Notes under the pieces: generated by a model
The model's input: the letters and a program-made list of their open reading frames with translations, nothing else
Databases searched by the model: none
Told to the model about the DNA's origin: nothing
From: an uncultured Bacilli bacterium
GTDB taxonomy: Bacteria; Bacillota_I; Bacilli_A; RF39; UBA660
Length of the DNA stretch: 46,930 nt
Direction of reading: 5' to 3'
Assembly: GCA_947629025.1 (NCBI GenBank)
Contig: CANRCC010000011.1
Span: 1-46,930 of the forward strand
In this document: positions 34,331-42,919 of the stretch, piece by piece
How positions within the stretch are numbered: position 1 is the first letter of the stretch
How the letters are laid out: every line of letters begins with the position of its first letter
Program-made: the position numbers and the translations under genes

Positions 34331-35965
34331 GTGAAAGAAAAAAAATCAAATTCATTTGTAAGTAATGTAATAATGTTGATGATTTCTCAAGTAATTATTA
34401 AACTTTTAGGTTTAGTTTATAGACTTGCAATCACAAATGTTAAAGGATTTGGTGATTTAGGTAATGGTTATTATTCAGCAGGATATCAAGTTTATGCGGT
34501 ACTTTTAATATTATCTTCACAAGGTATACCAGGTGCAGTATCAAAACTTGTATCTAATAAAGTAGCACAAGGAAGATATAAAGAAGCACATAGAATATTT
34601 AAAGTTTCACTATTAGTATTTGCTATTATTGGTGGTTTAGCTTCATTATTATTATTCTTATTATCTGGATTTATATCAACTAATATACTTAGTGTACCTG
34701 ATGTAAAATATGTTTTATGGGTTTTATCACCGGCAATATTCTTTGTATGCGTCTCTGCAGTTATAAGAGGATATTTTGCAGGACTAGGTACAATGAAAGC
34801 ATCAAGTATATCACAGGCACTTGAACAATTTTTTAACTGTGTTTTAACTATTACATTTGTTTATTCTTTAGTTGGAAATGAACCATATATAATGGCTGCA
34901 GGTGGTAATTTATCAACAACACTTGCAATATTAATATCATTCTCATATTTATTAATATTTTATAAGAGTAACATAAAAAAATATACAGTTGAGTCAAACG
35001 AAAAGATAGATAAATCTGTATTATCAGTAAGAAGATTATCAAAAATAATAATTTTTACTGCAATACCTCTTACAATTGGTTCAGTTATTTCTGTAGTAAC
35101 AACATTTATAGATACAGTAACTGTTAGTAATTTAATTCAAGTAGCATATAAAGGTATATTAGGAAGTAAAGCTTTACTAGAAAAAGAAGCAATGAGATTA
35201 ACGGGTATTTTATCAAAAGTAGATACACTTGTTAATCTTCCAATAGCAATTAATTTGTCATTTTATTCAGCATTAATACCTGCGATTACATCATCAATAG
35301 CAAAAAAAGACTATAAATCAGCATCAAAGAAAATATCATTTTCATTTTCAACATCACTTCTTATTGCAATACCATGCGCTATTGGATTTATAGTACTTGC
35401 AGATCCAATACTTAGAATGCTTTATCCTAATGCATCAGATGGTTGTCATATACTTCAAATAGCATCTATAACTATGATATTTGTAGCAATTAACCATACA
35501 TTACAAGGTTCATTATTTGGACTTGGAAAAATGTATACTCCAGCACTTGCATTATTATGCGGAAGTACTATAAAAATAATATTGAATTTAATATTAATAA
35601 GAAATCCAAATATAAATATATATGGAGCAGTATTAAGTTCTTTAATATGCCAAATAATAACTTTTTCTATAATATATAAAACACTAAAAAAATCCATTGA
35701 ATTTAAGATTGATATTAAAAATGGAATTATAAAACCATTATTTTCAGGTATTATAATGGGTATTAGTATTATATTACTTTATAAAGTTGTAAATAATATA
35801 ATTGGAAATAGTCTCTCTACAATAATATGTATACTATTTGGTGCAATAGTATATTTAATAGCTGTTGTAGTTTTAAAAGTATTAAGCAAAGATGAAATAA
35901 TATCTCTTCCAATGGGAGATAAAATATATAGAGTATTAGTAAAACTTAAGTTATATAAAGCATAA
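34331..35965 (+). CDS. SpoVB/MurJ-type lipid flippase (MATE/MVF superfamily)
   Basis: About 544 aa with 14 predicted membrane helices, of the polysaccharide-exporter/SpoVB branch of the MOP superfamily. N-terminal SNVIMLMISQVIIKLLGLVYR, the GNGYYSAGYQVYAVLLILSS block and SSQGIPGAVSKLVS are characteristic. Members flip lipid II (MurJ, and SpoVB for spore cortex). Neighbouring alr, murT and gatD support a peptidoglycan precursor role. GTG 34331 with AGGA 7 nt upstream is preferred over ATG 34310, which would sit at the predicted transcript end. Confidence 0.82.
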   Translation: MKEKKSNSFVSNVIMLMISQVIIKLLGLVYRLAITNVKGFGDLGNGYYSAGYQVYAVLLILSSQGIPGAVSKLVSNKVAQGRYKEAHRIFKVSLLVFAIIGGLASLLLFLLSGFISTNILSVPDVKYVLWVLSPAIFFVCVSAVIRGYFAGLGTMKASSISQALEQFFNCVLTITFVYSLVGNEPYIMAAGGNLSTTLAILISFSYLLIFYKSNIKKYTVESNEKIDKSVLSVRRLSKIIIFTAIPLTIGSVISVVTTFIDTVTVSNLIQVAYKGILGSKALLEKEAMRLTGILSKVDTLVNLPIAINLSFYSALIPAITSSIAKKDYKSASKKISFSFSTSLLIAIPCAIGFIVLADPILRMLYPNASDGCHILQIASITMIFVAINHTLQGSLFGLGKMYTPALALLCGSTIKIILNLILIRNPNINIYGAVLSSLICQIITFSIIYKTLKKSIEFKIDIKNGIIKPLFSGIIMGISIILLYKVVNNIIGNSLSTIICILFGAIVYLIAVVVLKVLSKDEIISLPMGDKIYRVLVKLKLYKA

Positions 35966-35977
35966 GGGGGAATAATA

Positions 35978-37063
35978 ATGAATGAACTTATCATAGAAAA
36001 AAAAGATTTATTACATAATATAAAAGAAATAAAATCAAGAGTTAAAACTAATGATTATACATTAATTGCAGTAGTAAAAGGTAATGCTTATGGACTTGGA
36101 ATTTTAGAATTTACTAAATTTTTAATTGAAAATGGATTTAACTTTTTTGCAGTAGCATCTATTGATGAAGCATTAACACTAAGAAAAAATAATATTAAAG
36201 AAAAAATATTATTATTAACACCATATAGTGATGAAAAATCAATAAATTTATTAATTGATAATGATATTACATTAACTATTGATTCAAAAGAATGTTTTGA
36301 TATGATAGAAAAAGTTTCAAAAAAACTAAACAAAAAAGTATGTACCCATATAAAAATAGATACAGGATTATCTAGATATGGATTTGATTATAAGAATATA
36401 AAACCTATAATAGATATTATTAGTAAAAGTAAAAATATAGAATTTGAGGGAATATATTCACATTTTTCAAATTCATTAGCAAGTAATTCATCTTTTAGTA
36501 ATACTCAATATTCTAGATTTATTAAAGTTATAGAACAGTTAAAAAAAGAAAATATAGATTTTAAATTAAAACATATATGTAATTCATCTGGATTTTTTAA
36601 ATACCCAAATATGCATCTAAATGCAGCTAGAATAGGTTCTGCATTTGTAGGACTAGCATCTGGAAATAATTCAAATCTTAAAAAAATAGGTATGTTTCAC
36701 ACTAAAATAGTAAAAATAAAAAATATAAATAAAAATGATTATGTAGGATATGCTAATTCATATAAAGCAAAGAAAAATATGATAGTAGGAATATTGCCTA
36801 CTGGATATTTTGAGGGAATAGGATTATCACTAAAAGATCAAAGATTTAAGTTCTTAAGTAAATTAAAACGAATAGTTTTAGATTTTAAATACCTATTTAA
36901 AAGTGATACTTTTTATATAAATGACTTAAAAGTATTAGGACAAGTTGGTATGCATGATGTTGTAATAGATATAACAAATAAAAATTATAGTGAAAATGAT
37001 GATATATATTTTTATGTAAGACCAGTCTTAATAGATTCAAGTGTAAAAAGGGTATATAAATAG
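35978..37063 (+). CDS. alr: Alanine racemase-like PLP enzyme
   Basis: A 361-aa fold-type III PLP racemase, expected to make D-alanine for peptidoglycan. The PLP-Lys motif VVKGNAYGLGI is at residues 33-43, HIKIDTGLSRYGFD follows, and the second-domain Tyr is kept in VGYANSY. Two normally conserved places differ: GYADG is GYFEGIG, and the C-M-D-Q substrate-site motif reads VGMHDVVID, with His in place of Asp. Activity on another amino acid (such as Ser) is possible. AAGGGGG lies 8 nt upstream. 12 nt after the flippase and 21 nt before murT, so an operon. Confidence 0.82.
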   Translation: MNELIIEKKDLLHNIKEIKSRVKTNDYTLIAVVKGNAYGLGILEFTKFLIENGFNFFAVASIDEALTLRKNNIKEKILLLTPYSDEKSINLLIDNDITLTIDSKECFDMIEKVSKKLNKKVCTHIKIDTGLSRYGFDYKNIKPIIDIISKSKNIEFEGIYSHFSNSLASNSSFSNTQYSRFIKVIEQLKKENIDFKLKHICNSSGFFKYPNMHLNAARIGSAFVGLASGNNSNLKKIGMFHTKIVKIKNINKNDYVGYANSYKAKKNMIVGILPTGYFEGIGLSLKDQRFKFLSKLKRIVLDFKYLFKSDTFYINDLKVLGQVGMHDVVIDITNKNYSENDDIYFYVRPVLIDSSVKRVYK

Positions 37064-37084
37064 TAAGTAAAGGAAGTTGTTATT

Positions 37085-38452
37085 ATGAGAAAGATATGGT
37101 TTATATTTGTACTTTGGGGTACAAAGTTTGGTTTATTACTTTGCAAGATATTTAGACAAGGCGGTTCAATGATATCTGGTAAAGTAGCAGTTATGTTTCA
37201 AAAGAATTTTGTAAAATATTTTACTGATATAGATTATGATAAAGTAATATTTGTAACAGGAACTAATGGTAAATCTACTACAACTAATCTAATTTATCAC
37301 ACATTAAAAAGTGCAGGTAAATCTGTTTGCACTAATAGTGAGGGTGCCAATATGATGAGCGGAGTAGCAACAACACTGATAAAAAATTCAAGTATATTTG
37401 GTAGATTTAATAAAGAGTTTTTAGTTTTAGAAATAGATGAAAGAAGCTTAAAAAATATATTTAAGGTATTACCTGCTAAAAATTTATGTATTAGTAATTT
37501 ACAAAAAGACCAAGTTCAAAGAAATGGTGATCCAGACTTTATATATCAAATGTTTAAAAATTCTATAAACAAAGATGTAACTTTATTTGTAAATAATGAA
37601 GAACCACGTAGTAGATCATTAGAAGATTATGCAGGTAAGAGTATATATTATAGTATAGAAAAAAATGAGAAAACATTTACAAAAAAAGATTTTTATGATG
37701 TTACAATGCCATGTCCAAAGTGTAATCATAAAATAGAATATGAGTATTATAACATAGAAAATATTGGTAAGTTTAAATGTACTAATTGTGATTATAAGAG
37801 TTTAAAAAAGACAAATGTATTAATTAAAGAAATTGATTATAATAATTATTCATTTAAGTGTGGTAAAGATACATACAAAGTAAACTATATAAATCCATTT
37901 TATATATATAATTATGCACTTACAATTGCAATATGTAAAAAATATGATATTAAATATGAAGATATTCAAAAAGGATTTGAGACATTTGTAAATCCAGCAG
38001 ATAGAAGAGAAGTATATAAATATCATGGTAAGACAATTCATTATTTAAGAATTAAACAAGAAAATCCAGAAACACTTCAAAATGCATTAGATACAATTGC
38101 AAGAGATAAAAATAAAAAAGCAATATGGATGGGATTATATGAAATAAAAGATTTTTATCCTAAATATGCAAATACATTTTATTTCTTTGATTGTGATTTT
38201 AAAAAAGTTGTTAATTCAACTGTTGAAGAATATGTATGTTTTTCTAAAACAGTATGTTATGATACAGCAAATAGAATGATATATGCAGGTGCAAATGAAA
38301 AAAAAGTTAAAGTTTATGATGTAGAAGATGACTTTGATATAATATTTGAAGATTTAGATAAGTTAAAAACAGATAATATCTATGTGATTACAGGTATGAA
38401 ACCATATAATAAAATAAAAACATTTTTTAAAAAAGGTGATAACAATGAGTAA
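37085..38452 (+). CDS. murT: MurT-like Mur ligase family protein, divergent
   Basis: A 455-aa MurT homologue. MurT with GatD normally amidates the D-Glu of lipid II to D-isoGln. Kept: an N-terminal WGTKFGLLLCKIFRQGG segment, P-loop VTGTNGKSTTTNLI (58-71), EGANMMSG, the Zn ribbon CPKC...CTNC, and DUF1727 C-domain elements. Altered: the K-N-P-A-G region reads RIKQENPETLQNA, and the Asp-rich loop that supplies the third catalytic-triad residue in characterised MurT reads LYEIKDFYPKYANTFYFF. The reading frame overlaps gatD by 8 nt. ATP activation may be kept while amide transfer is lost. Confidence 0.85.
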   Translation: MRKIWFIFVLWGTKFGLLLCKIFRQGGSMISGKVAVMFQKNFVKYFTDIDYDKVIFVTGTNGKSTTTNLIYHTLKSAGKSVCTNSEGANMMSGVATTLIKNSSIFGRFNKEFLVLEIDERSLKNIFKVLPAKNLCISNLQKDQVQRNGDPDFIYQMFKNSINKDVTLFVNNEEPRSRSLEDYAGKSIYYSIEKNEKTFTKKDFYDVTMPCPKCNHKIEYEYYNIENIGKFKCTNCDYKSLKKTNVLIKEIDYNNYSFKCGKDTYKVNYINPFYIYNYALTIAICKKYDIKYEDIQKGFETFVNPADRREVYKYHGKTIHYLRIKQENPETLQNALDTIARDKNKKAIWMGLYEIKDFYPKYANTFYFFDCDFKKVVNSTVEEYVCFSKTVCYDTANRMIYAGANEKKVKVYDVEDDFDIIFEDLDKLKTDNIYVITGMKPYNKIKTFFKKGDNNE

Positions 38453-39188
38453 TATAATTAATGTAGCGTGGATGTATCCAGATATATTTAACCTTCATGG
38501 CGAAAGAGGAAATGCAAAGGCATTTGAATTAATATCAAAGAAAATGGGAGTAAAATTAAATATTGATAGAATTGATAATATTGATGAAGAAATAGATTTT
38601 GAAAAGTATGATATTTTATTATTTAATGCTGCAGAATTAAAGACAATAAATGCAGTATTAGATATTTTAAAAAATCAAATAGATAAAATTAAAAAATATA
38701 TATCAGATAATAAAATTATCCTCTTAACTGGTACAACTGGTGCATTATTTGCAGATAAAATAACAAGACTTGATAATTCAACATTTGAGGGATTAAATAT
38801 TTTAAATATGGATGTAAAAGAAAGAAATTCAGTAATAGGTGATGATATATATTATAGAGCAAATAACATGAATATTATTGGTTCACAAATTCAGATGATT
38901 GATATTAATTTAAAAAATACAAAACCATTTGGAAAAATAAAATATGGATATGGAAATAATGGAATGCAAGATGAGGGTGCAAAATATAAAAATGTTATAT
39001 TTACAAATGCATTAGGACCTATACTAGTAAAAAATCCTTGGTTTACAGAATATTTAATTAAAGAAGCATGTAAAAATAAAGGTATAAAGTTAAATAATAA
39101 AAAGATTAAATATGATATAGAAGAAAAGTCTTTTAAAAGTACAAAAGAATTTATAAGTAAAAAAATTGAAGAAGCTAGTAAAAATTAA
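38445..39188 (+). CDS. gatD: GatD-like amidotransferase without catalytic Cys and His
   Basis: A 247-aa class I glutamine-amidotransferase fold, clearly GatD by FNLHGERGNAKAF, the FGYGNN-type motif (KYGYGNNGMQDEGAKYKN) and GPILVKNPWFTEYLIKEA. Compared with Staphylococcus GatD, the nucleophile Cys94 (ICGGYQ) is Thr95 (LLTGTTGA) and His189 (LHGPIL) is Leu190 (ALGPIL). It therefore cannot release ammonia from glutamine by the known mechanism. ATG 38445 has AAAGGTGAT 4 nt upstream within the end of murT. Probably a structural or repurposed partner of the divergent MurT. Confidence 0.87.
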   Translation: MSNIINVAWMYPDIFNLHGERGNAKAFELISKKMGVKLNIDRIDNIDEEIDFEKYDILLFNAAELKTINAVLDILKNQIDKIKKYISDNKIILLTGTTGALFADKITRLDNSTFEGLNILNMDVKERNSVIGDDIYYRANNMNIIGSQIQMIDINLKNTKPFGKIKYGYGNNGMQDEGAKYKNVIFTNALGPILVKNPWFTEYLIKEACKNKGIKLNNKKIKYDIEEKSFKSTKEFISKKIEEASKN

Positions 39189-39229
39189 TATTACAATATA
39201 TAATAACATTGTATAAGGGAGGTTTTATA

Positions 39230-40081
39230 ATGACTATTGAAGAAGCAGAAAGATTTTATAAAAAAGATATTAAAGAATACGAGTTAGAAAGAAATAAAGA
39301 ATTTATAAATTGGTTAAAAAATAAAACCAATAGTGGATATCATAACTTTATAAGTATTAAAGAATTACAAAAATTAATTAATAATATAACTGAATGGTAT
39401 GAGATTAAATATCCTGAAAGAGAATTTGAATGCTTTGAAGGCGCTAGATATATGAGTTTTCAAGATATTAAAACAATTTCTGATGTAATGGATATTAGAC
39501 AATTATTATTTAGATTATCACATAATCAATTATGTTTAATGGAATGTGGATATAGAGCAAAAGTTTGGGTAAAGTATCCAGTTTATGAAGATGATAAAGA
39601 AGTTGATTGGGAAAGCCAAATAGCTATACAAATAAATAGAAAAAATAATGAAGAACGTGAATTGTTAACTAATGTTGAAAAGTCACCATATTTTTATCTT
39701 CGTGCTAATCATATGACAGGAAAAGTATTAAAAAACCATGAAACAGATGAGTACTTAGATGGTAAAGAAGATATTATTTTAGATGAAGCATTAACAAAGT
39801 TTAATGAAAAGTTTCAAGATGAATTAGATTTTACTGAGCTTAAAGATAGTGTAAATGATCATAATAATGATATAGAGTTAAGAAACAAAGTATTACAATT
39901 AGTTGCACTTAAGTTATTATATTCAGAAAATACTATTCCTGAAAGAGGATATGAACGTGCTAAAAGATTTATAAATGAATTTAATGAAGGATTAAACCTT
40001 AATTTATCTACTGAAAAAATAGATGAAATAATGAATAGAGATTATACTAATCAAAATAAGAAATATAAATTAAATGTCTAA
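39230..40081 (+). CDS. Hypothetical protein
   Basis: A 283-aa soluble, highly charged protein that I do not recognise. N-terminal half helical (EEAERFYKKDIKEYELERNK, then EFECFEGARYMSFQDIKTIS); a middle beta-rich part (ECGYRAKVWVKYPVYED, SQIAIQINRKN); C-terminal helices (VLQLVALKLLYSENTIPERGYERAK). No membrane segment or known catalytic motif seen. GGGAGG lies 8 nt before the ATG. Marks the start of the accessory-looking region after gatD. Confidence 0.6.
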   Translation: MTIEEAERFYKKDIKEYELERNKEFINWLKNKTNSGYHNFISIKELQKLINNITEWYEIKYPEREFECFEGARYMSFQDIKTISDVMDIRQLLFRLSHNQLCLMECGYRAKVWVKYPVYEDDKEVDWESQIAIQINRKNNEERELLTNVEKSPYFYLRANHMTGKVLKNHETDEYLDGKEDIILDEALTKFNEKFQDELDFTELKDSVNDHNNDIELRNKVLQLVALKLLYSENTIPERGYERAKRFINEFNEGLNLNLSTEKIDEIMNRDYTNQNKKYKLNV

Positions 40082-40125
40082 ACTAAATAATATAGTTATG
40101 ACATTAAAATATATAAGGAGTTTGT

Positions 40126-41157
40126 ATGAGTAAGTATTATGATAAAATTAGTAAAGAAATAAAAGATTATTTTGCAATTTTAGAACCAAATTTTCCAAAA
40201 TGGCTAAATGAATATATAGATACAAAAGAACTATTACAACAGCAATATATTAGTATTACTTGTGGTACAATTTATTCAAATTTATTTGAGAGTGATTTTT
40301 TCTATTCAAATCTTGATCATTCAGTTGGTGTTGCTTTAATTATATGGCATTTTACTCATGACAAAAAACAAACTTTGTCTGGATTATTTCATGATATAGC
40401 AACTCCTGCATTTAAACATTGTGTTGATTTTTTTAATGGAGATTATATGACTCAAGAATCAACTGAGGATTTAACTACAGAAATAATAAAAAGTTCAAAA
40501 GAAATAATGACTTTATTAAAAAGAGATAATATTGAGGTATCTGAAGTTGATAATTATCATATATATCCAGTAGCGGATAATGATATACCAAAGTTATCCG
40601 CAGATAGATTAGAATATTCACTATCTAATGCATTGGTTACTTATAAATTGTTAGATTTAGAAAGTATTAAAGAAATATATAATGATATAGAAATTCAAAA
40701 AAACGAAGAAAATGAAATAGAGTTAGGTTTTAAAACTAAGAAAATAGCTAGAAATTTCGTAAAAGTAACAAGCAGATTATTTGTTATTTATCGTGAAGAT
40801 AGAACTAGGTATTCTATGCAATTAATCGCAGATATCTTAAAAAAATTAAATGAAGAAAATAAAATATCAAAAAAAGATTTATATATATTAAAGGAAAGTG
40901 AAATAATTAATATTATTAAATCATCAAAATATAAAGATATATTTGAAATATGGTTAAATGCTAAAAAAGTGAAGATTTCAAAAAATAAACCTAAAAATGT
41001 TTATTATGTTCACCATGGAGCAAAAGTTAGATATATTGATCCATTATTTAATGGGAATAGAATTTCTAAATGTTGCAAGGTAGCAAATAAGATGATAGAA
41101 AATAATTTGGCTTATGACATGAATAATTATGTATATTTAGATTTTAAAATTGATTAA
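40126..41157 (+). CDS. HD-domain phosphohydrolase
   Basis: A 343-aa protein with an N-terminal HD domain: LDHSVGVALIIWHFTHDKKQ, then LSGLFHDIATPAFKHCVDF gives the H...HD...(D) metal ligands near residues 65-105. The layout resembles HD hydrolases acting on nucleotides. The C-terminal 130 residues are unassigned. Substrate unknown. AAGGAG is 7 nt before the ATG. It follows the preceding hypothetical gene by 44 nt and may share its transcript. Confidence 0.75.
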   Translation: MSKYYDKISKEIKDYFAILEPNFPKWLNEYIDTKELLQQQYISITCGTIYSNLFESDFFYSNLDHSVGVALIIWHFTHDKKQTLSGLFHDIATPAFKHCVDFFNGDYMTQESTEDLTTEIIKSSKEIMTLLKRDNIEVSEVDNYHIYPVADNDIPKLSADRLEYSLSNALVTYKLLDLESIKEIYNDIEIQKNEENEIELGFKTKKIARNFVKVTSRLFVIYREDRTRYSMQLIADILKKLNEENKISKKDLYILKESEIINIIKSSKYKDIFEIWLNAKKVKISKNKPKNVYYVHHGAKVRYIDPLFNGNRISKCCKVANKMIENNLAYDMNNYVYLDFKID

Positions 41158-41171
41158 AAGAATAAAGGCAA

Positions 41172-41200
41172 TGACTATTTATAAATGTTGTAGTCTTTTT
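41172..41200 (+). terminator. Weak intrinsic terminator
   Basis: GACTA/TAGTC stem with a 13-nt loop then T5, just after the HD gene. The short stem makes this tentative. Confidence 0.45.
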
Positions 41201-41371
41201 CTAATTTTTATTTCTTTACACATAAAAAATTCTAAAGTTTTGTGGTTGTTTCAATTTGCCGTAAAAAGGTTTAATATTAACCAACGATATGAGGTATTTT
41301 TTAAAACAAAACTTATACGAGGTTGTGAGTAATTATTATAATAGAACGATTGTGTAAGATATCTACAATTT

Positions 41372-41905
41372 TCATTTAACAAAAATTGAATAAGGACTAA
41401 CTAATTCAGCAATCATAACTATTTTTATTTTTTTACTATTATTTTTATCTTTAATATTTTTAATAGCACAAGCTTTATCAACTCGTCCTTGTAAATATTC
41501 TGATAAATTTTTTCCTTTCGATTTACCAACTGCAATTTCATAATCTTTTAAATCAATTTCAAAATTACATTTTTGCAAATTTTTAATTACTAAAGCATAT
41601 TTTGAACCATATACATTTACTTCTGAATTAAAATTTGACCATGTATATTTATCAATAGAAAAAGATTCTGCTCTTTTTGGATCATTATTTAACTCTGAAT
41701 TAGTTGGAGTTAATAGTAAATATACTTTATTATAAGCTTTACAAAATGGTTGAACTTGATTTATTGGGTGACATAATGTTCCACCATAGCCCCAACAAGT
41801 ATAGCCATTATTAATTTCCTCTAACTTTTTTCGATTAAAAATGTCTTCTATTTTCTCATTAGCATGAGTCCCACATTTCATAATAATAACATTATCTAAA
41901 TTCAT
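41372..41905 (-). CDS. Orphan hypothetical protein
   Basis: A 177-aa protein I do not recognise. It begins MNLDNVIIMKCGTHANEKIED and contains CWGYGGTLCHPINQVQPF and YALVIKNLQKC; Cys and His are frequent but no classical finger is seen. It ends in a hydrophobic IVMIAELVSPYSIF strand. The N-terminal strand followed by CGTHANE suggests an alpha/beta nucleotide-related fold, but this is guesswork. AGGTGA sits 9 nt upstream of ATG 41905; a GTG at 41917 overlaps that site. The only minus-strand gene between 8.4 and 46 kb, with its own palindromic promoter. Confidence 0.55.
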   Translation of the reverse strand: MNLDNVIIMKCGTHANEKIEDIFNRKKLEEINNGYTCWGYGGTLCHPINQVQPFCKAYNKVYLLLTPTNSELNNDPKRAESFSIDKYTWSNFNSEVNVYGSKYALVIKNLQKCNFEIDLKDYEIAVGKSKGKNLSEYLQGRVDKACAIKNIKDKNNSKKIKIVMIAELVSPYSIFVK

Positions 41906-41925
41906 AATATAGTTCACCTATTAAA

Positions 41926-41958
41926 ATTATATCATTTATTTTGTCTTCGACAAAATAA
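41926..41958 (-). promoter_or_regulatory. Promoter with overlapping inverted-repeat operator
   Basis: On the minus strand, -35 TTGTCG (41953-41948) and -10 TATAAT (41931-41926) are 16 bp apart. The -35 and part of the spacer lie in a perfect inverted repeat, TTATTTTGTC (41936-41945) and GACAAAATAA (41949-41958). A repressor bound there would block the promoter of the orphan gene; no cognate regulator is adjacent. Confidence 0.5.
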
Positions 41959-41962
41959 TTAA

Positions 41963-42013
41963 CCCCCTAGGAATTTTGACAAGTATATCAAAATATCCTG
42001 TGGGGATTTTTTA
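41963..42013 (+). terminator. Long plus-strand terminator without an obvious gene
   Basis: Extended stem pairing CCCC.AGGA.TTTTGA with TCAAAAT.TCCT.GGGG, followed by ATTTTTT. No plus-strand gene ends in the preceding 600 bp. It may insulate the cassette from upstream readthrough. The 360-bp gap 41906-42267 otherwise holds a minus-strand hairpin, repeat R and the cassette promoter. Confidence 0.65.
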
Positions 42014-42020
42014 TTTTAAT

Positions 42021-42047
42021 AAAAAAATCATCTCTATTTAGAGATGA
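42021..42047 (-). terminator. Minus-strand terminator downstream of repeat R
   Basis: TCATCTCTA/TAGAGATGA hairpin followed, on the minus strand, by T7 (42027-42021). It would end a short transcript crossing repeat R leftwards. Confidence 0.6.
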
Positions 42048-42086
42048 AATATATTTAAGTCCGAAAAGTTCGAACAGATTCGTCAA

Positions 42087-42120
42087 TGGAGCCCTAAAGG
42101 AAGAAGTACGACAACTTTTT
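42087..42120 (-). repeat. 'R' repeat, right copy (34 bp)
   Basis: Inverted relative to 2502-2535, 32 of 34 identical (the two differences are C/T and A/T). It lies at the left border of the CHAT cassette and, read on the minus strand, is followed by a GTTCGAA/TTCGGAC hairpin and then by the terminator at 42047-42021. Confidence 0.75.
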
Positions 42121-42267
42121 GGACTAGATAATAGTTAGTAATAAGCCATTAACTAATATAAGTATAGCATACATTTATAACTTAATCACTATTTTTATTC
42201 ATTTATTTAATAAAAATTTAGAAATTAATGTTATAATATAAATAAAGAAAGTGAGGTAAGAATTAAA

Positions 42268-42882
42268 ATGCCATCACATAAGATACATATTGCCATAGCA
42301 CAGCAAGTAAATAAAAGATTAAAATTAAATAACGATGAAATATCCCTTGGAAGTGTTTTACCTGATTTAGTAAATGTAGAAAACCATGGAATTTCTCATT
42401 TTCAATATATTGATAAATATCCTCAAAATTTAGCTAATCCTGATGAATTTATTAAGCTTTATAAGGAATACATAAATAATACAATTTCTATAGGATATTT
42501 AATTCATTTACTTACTGATAGATTTTATAATGAAAAATATTATAGAAAATTTTATTTATTTGATAATAATGTACCAACAAAATTATTTTTAAATAATAAA
42601 ATAATAACTGATAAAAAAATAGGAAAAGAAATGAAAAATCATGATTTTGAAGAATATGATAAATATTTAATAAGTCATAATATGATTATTCCATTTAAAG
42701 ATAAAAAAGTTATATCTAAAATTCCAAAGTATAAGAATATACCATTTGATGAAAAATTTTTAAGTGAATATATTGATAAAAATAATGAAGAACTAAAAAA
42801 GATAAAGCTAATTATGAATTTTTGTATTGGAGTAAGAAAGAACTTGATAATATTTTTAATGAATGCATTCTATATACTATAA
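42268..42882 (+). CDS. Zinc-dependent phospholipase C-like protein, frame interrupted
   Basis: First cassette gene, 204 aa in the open frame. MPSHKIHIAIAQQV, then SLGSVLPDLV, HFQYI and SIGYLIHLLTDRFYNE resemble the His/Asp metal-site pattern of the Zn_dep_PLPC family of predicted hydrolases. At codons 176-178 the frame reads CTA AAA AAG, containing the heptamer A AAA AAG (42795-42801). In the -1 frame from 42801 it stays open for 38 codons to 42917 with a family-like helical tail (NYEFLYWSKKELDNIFNE), ending 2 nt before the next start. The zero-frame tail after the site looks unnatural. Either a programmed -1 frameshift or a one-base loss. GTGAGGTAAG is 7 nt before the ATG; TATAAT at 42232. 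Confidence 0.65.
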   Translation: MPSHKIHIAIAQQVNKRLKLNNDEISLGSVLPDLVNVENHGISHFQYIDKYPQNLANPDEFIKLYKEYINNTISIGYLIHLLTDRFYNEKYYRKFYLFDNNVPTKLFLNNKIITDKKIGKEMKNHDFEEYDKYLISHNMIIPFKDKKVISKIPKYKNIPFDEKFLSEYIDKNNEELKKIKLIMNFCIGVRKNLIIFLMNAFYIL

Positions 42883-42919
42883 ATTATATAAAAAATAATA
42901 TAGATAAGGAGTTTTAATC

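Noticed and set aside
41150-41332. Plus-strand 60-codon open frame after the HD gene
   Set aside because: It lacks a ribosome binding site, overlaps the HD gene end and runs across a terminator hairpin; codon content is unlike neighbours.
42075-42138. Repeat R as the end of a coding gene (short frames across it such as GALKEEVRQLF)
   Set aside because: The open stretches are only some 12-25 codons, the two copies differ once synonymously and once not in each frame, and there is no start or upstream domain.
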